From contig VTFK01000045.1 of the NCBI GenBank assembly GCA_009617715.1, forward strand, positions 620,001 to 684,000: DNA of 64,000 bases. Direction: 5' to 3'. Below are positions 63,800 through 64,000 of this stretch, one piece after another (the first letter of the stretch is position 1; every line of letters begins with the position of its first letter). A program made the position numbers and the translations under genes. The stretch comes from Plectrocnemia conspersa. Its lineage: Eukaryota; Arthropoda; Insecta; Trichoptera; Polycentropodidae. The notes under the pieces are model-generated. The model was not told the DNA's origin, did not search any database, and saw only the letters and a list, made by a program, of their open reading frames with translations.

Positions 63800-64000
63800 A
63801 AAAAACAAAATGCGCAGAAATTTATATTCTACTGACAGCAATTAAAGACGAATGACTCTTGAAAATATCGCAACCCTTAGCCATATAAATCCATGAGTAT
63901 ATTGAGTATCTGCTGTATTTGCCAGATCTCGCCCCCAATGATTTTTACTCAAAGGGGCGATGGAAGAAAACAGGTTCAGGTCCGATGAAGAGCTGAAGCA
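63800..64000 (+). pseudogene. Mariner-family transposase C-terminal fragment, cut by window edge
   Basis: From about 63912 the frame reads LLYLPDLAPNDFY, the mariner block YSPDLAP-D that holds the third catalytic aspartate. After a one-base frame change it continues AMEENRFRSDEELK to the last base, matching the G-RF-SDEE-K motif that follows. Upstream, a degenerate stretch near 63790-63810 (NANAKKN) may be the eroded DNA-PHTA block. The reading frame is broken, so it is a fossil. Its 3' end lies outside the window. Confidence 0.65.

Noticed and set aside
1..64000. CRISPR arrays, operons or prokaryotic regulatory sites
   Set aside because: No regularly spaced repeats, and the window is clearly animal nuclear DNA with spliced exons.

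Overview
This is a eukaryotic, very AT-rich window with no bacterial features: no operons, no dense ORFs, spliced exons with GT/AG borders, and many decayed transposons and SINE-like repeats. The one protein-coding gene is clearly animal. Its exon style, fossil Jockey-type, mariner-type, Tigger-type and hAT-type elements, and close match to insect-like Ca-beta sequence suggest an arthropod, most likely an insect. A lepidopteran is possible, but the sequence alone does not prove the order.

The gene is the 5' part of the voltage-gated calcium channel beta subunit (Ca-beta / CACNB family), on the + strand. Two constitutive-looking exons lie near the right edge: 60250-60366 (the GSADS exon plus the charged helix leading to the SH3 domain) and 61144-61263 (the start of the SH3 domain). 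Both are phase 0 at each end. Far upstream are two good candidates for alternative first exons, each in a local GC-rich island and each ending in phase 0 at a GT donor: exon A (33911-33964) and exon B (42909-43001). A weaker third candidate, exon C (46138-46152), would add only five residues. Each could splice directly to 60250, the same junction at which vertebrate beta genes attach alternative N-termini. The rest of the SH3 domain, the HOOK and the guanylate-kinase-like domain lie beyond the window.

Everything else is upstream or intronic DNA. Recognisable mobile-element remains are: a Jockey-like reverse transcriptase fossil (about 200-870); a second non-LTR fossil (about 53840-54085); an internally deleted Tigger/pogo element with intact terminal inverted repeats and TA duplication (48280-49498); two non-autonomous hAT-like elements with perfect 8-bp target duplications (10899-11226 and 26448-26717); a TA-flanked MITE (5377-5618); a fossil mariner-like transposase on the minus strand (about 41363-41855); a mariner C-terminal fragment running off the right edge; two tRNA-derived SINE-like families; two further dispersed repeat families; and a large foldback palindrome (58211-58360).

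The long stretches between these (for example 15960-23420, 35810-41280, 43130-46030 and 54085-58205) show no gene that I can support. A few GC-richer patches inside them (about 13640-13800, 21840-22020, 29340-29700, 51330-51620) may be regulatory or undetected exons. No intact tRNA, rRNA or CRISPR array was seen.
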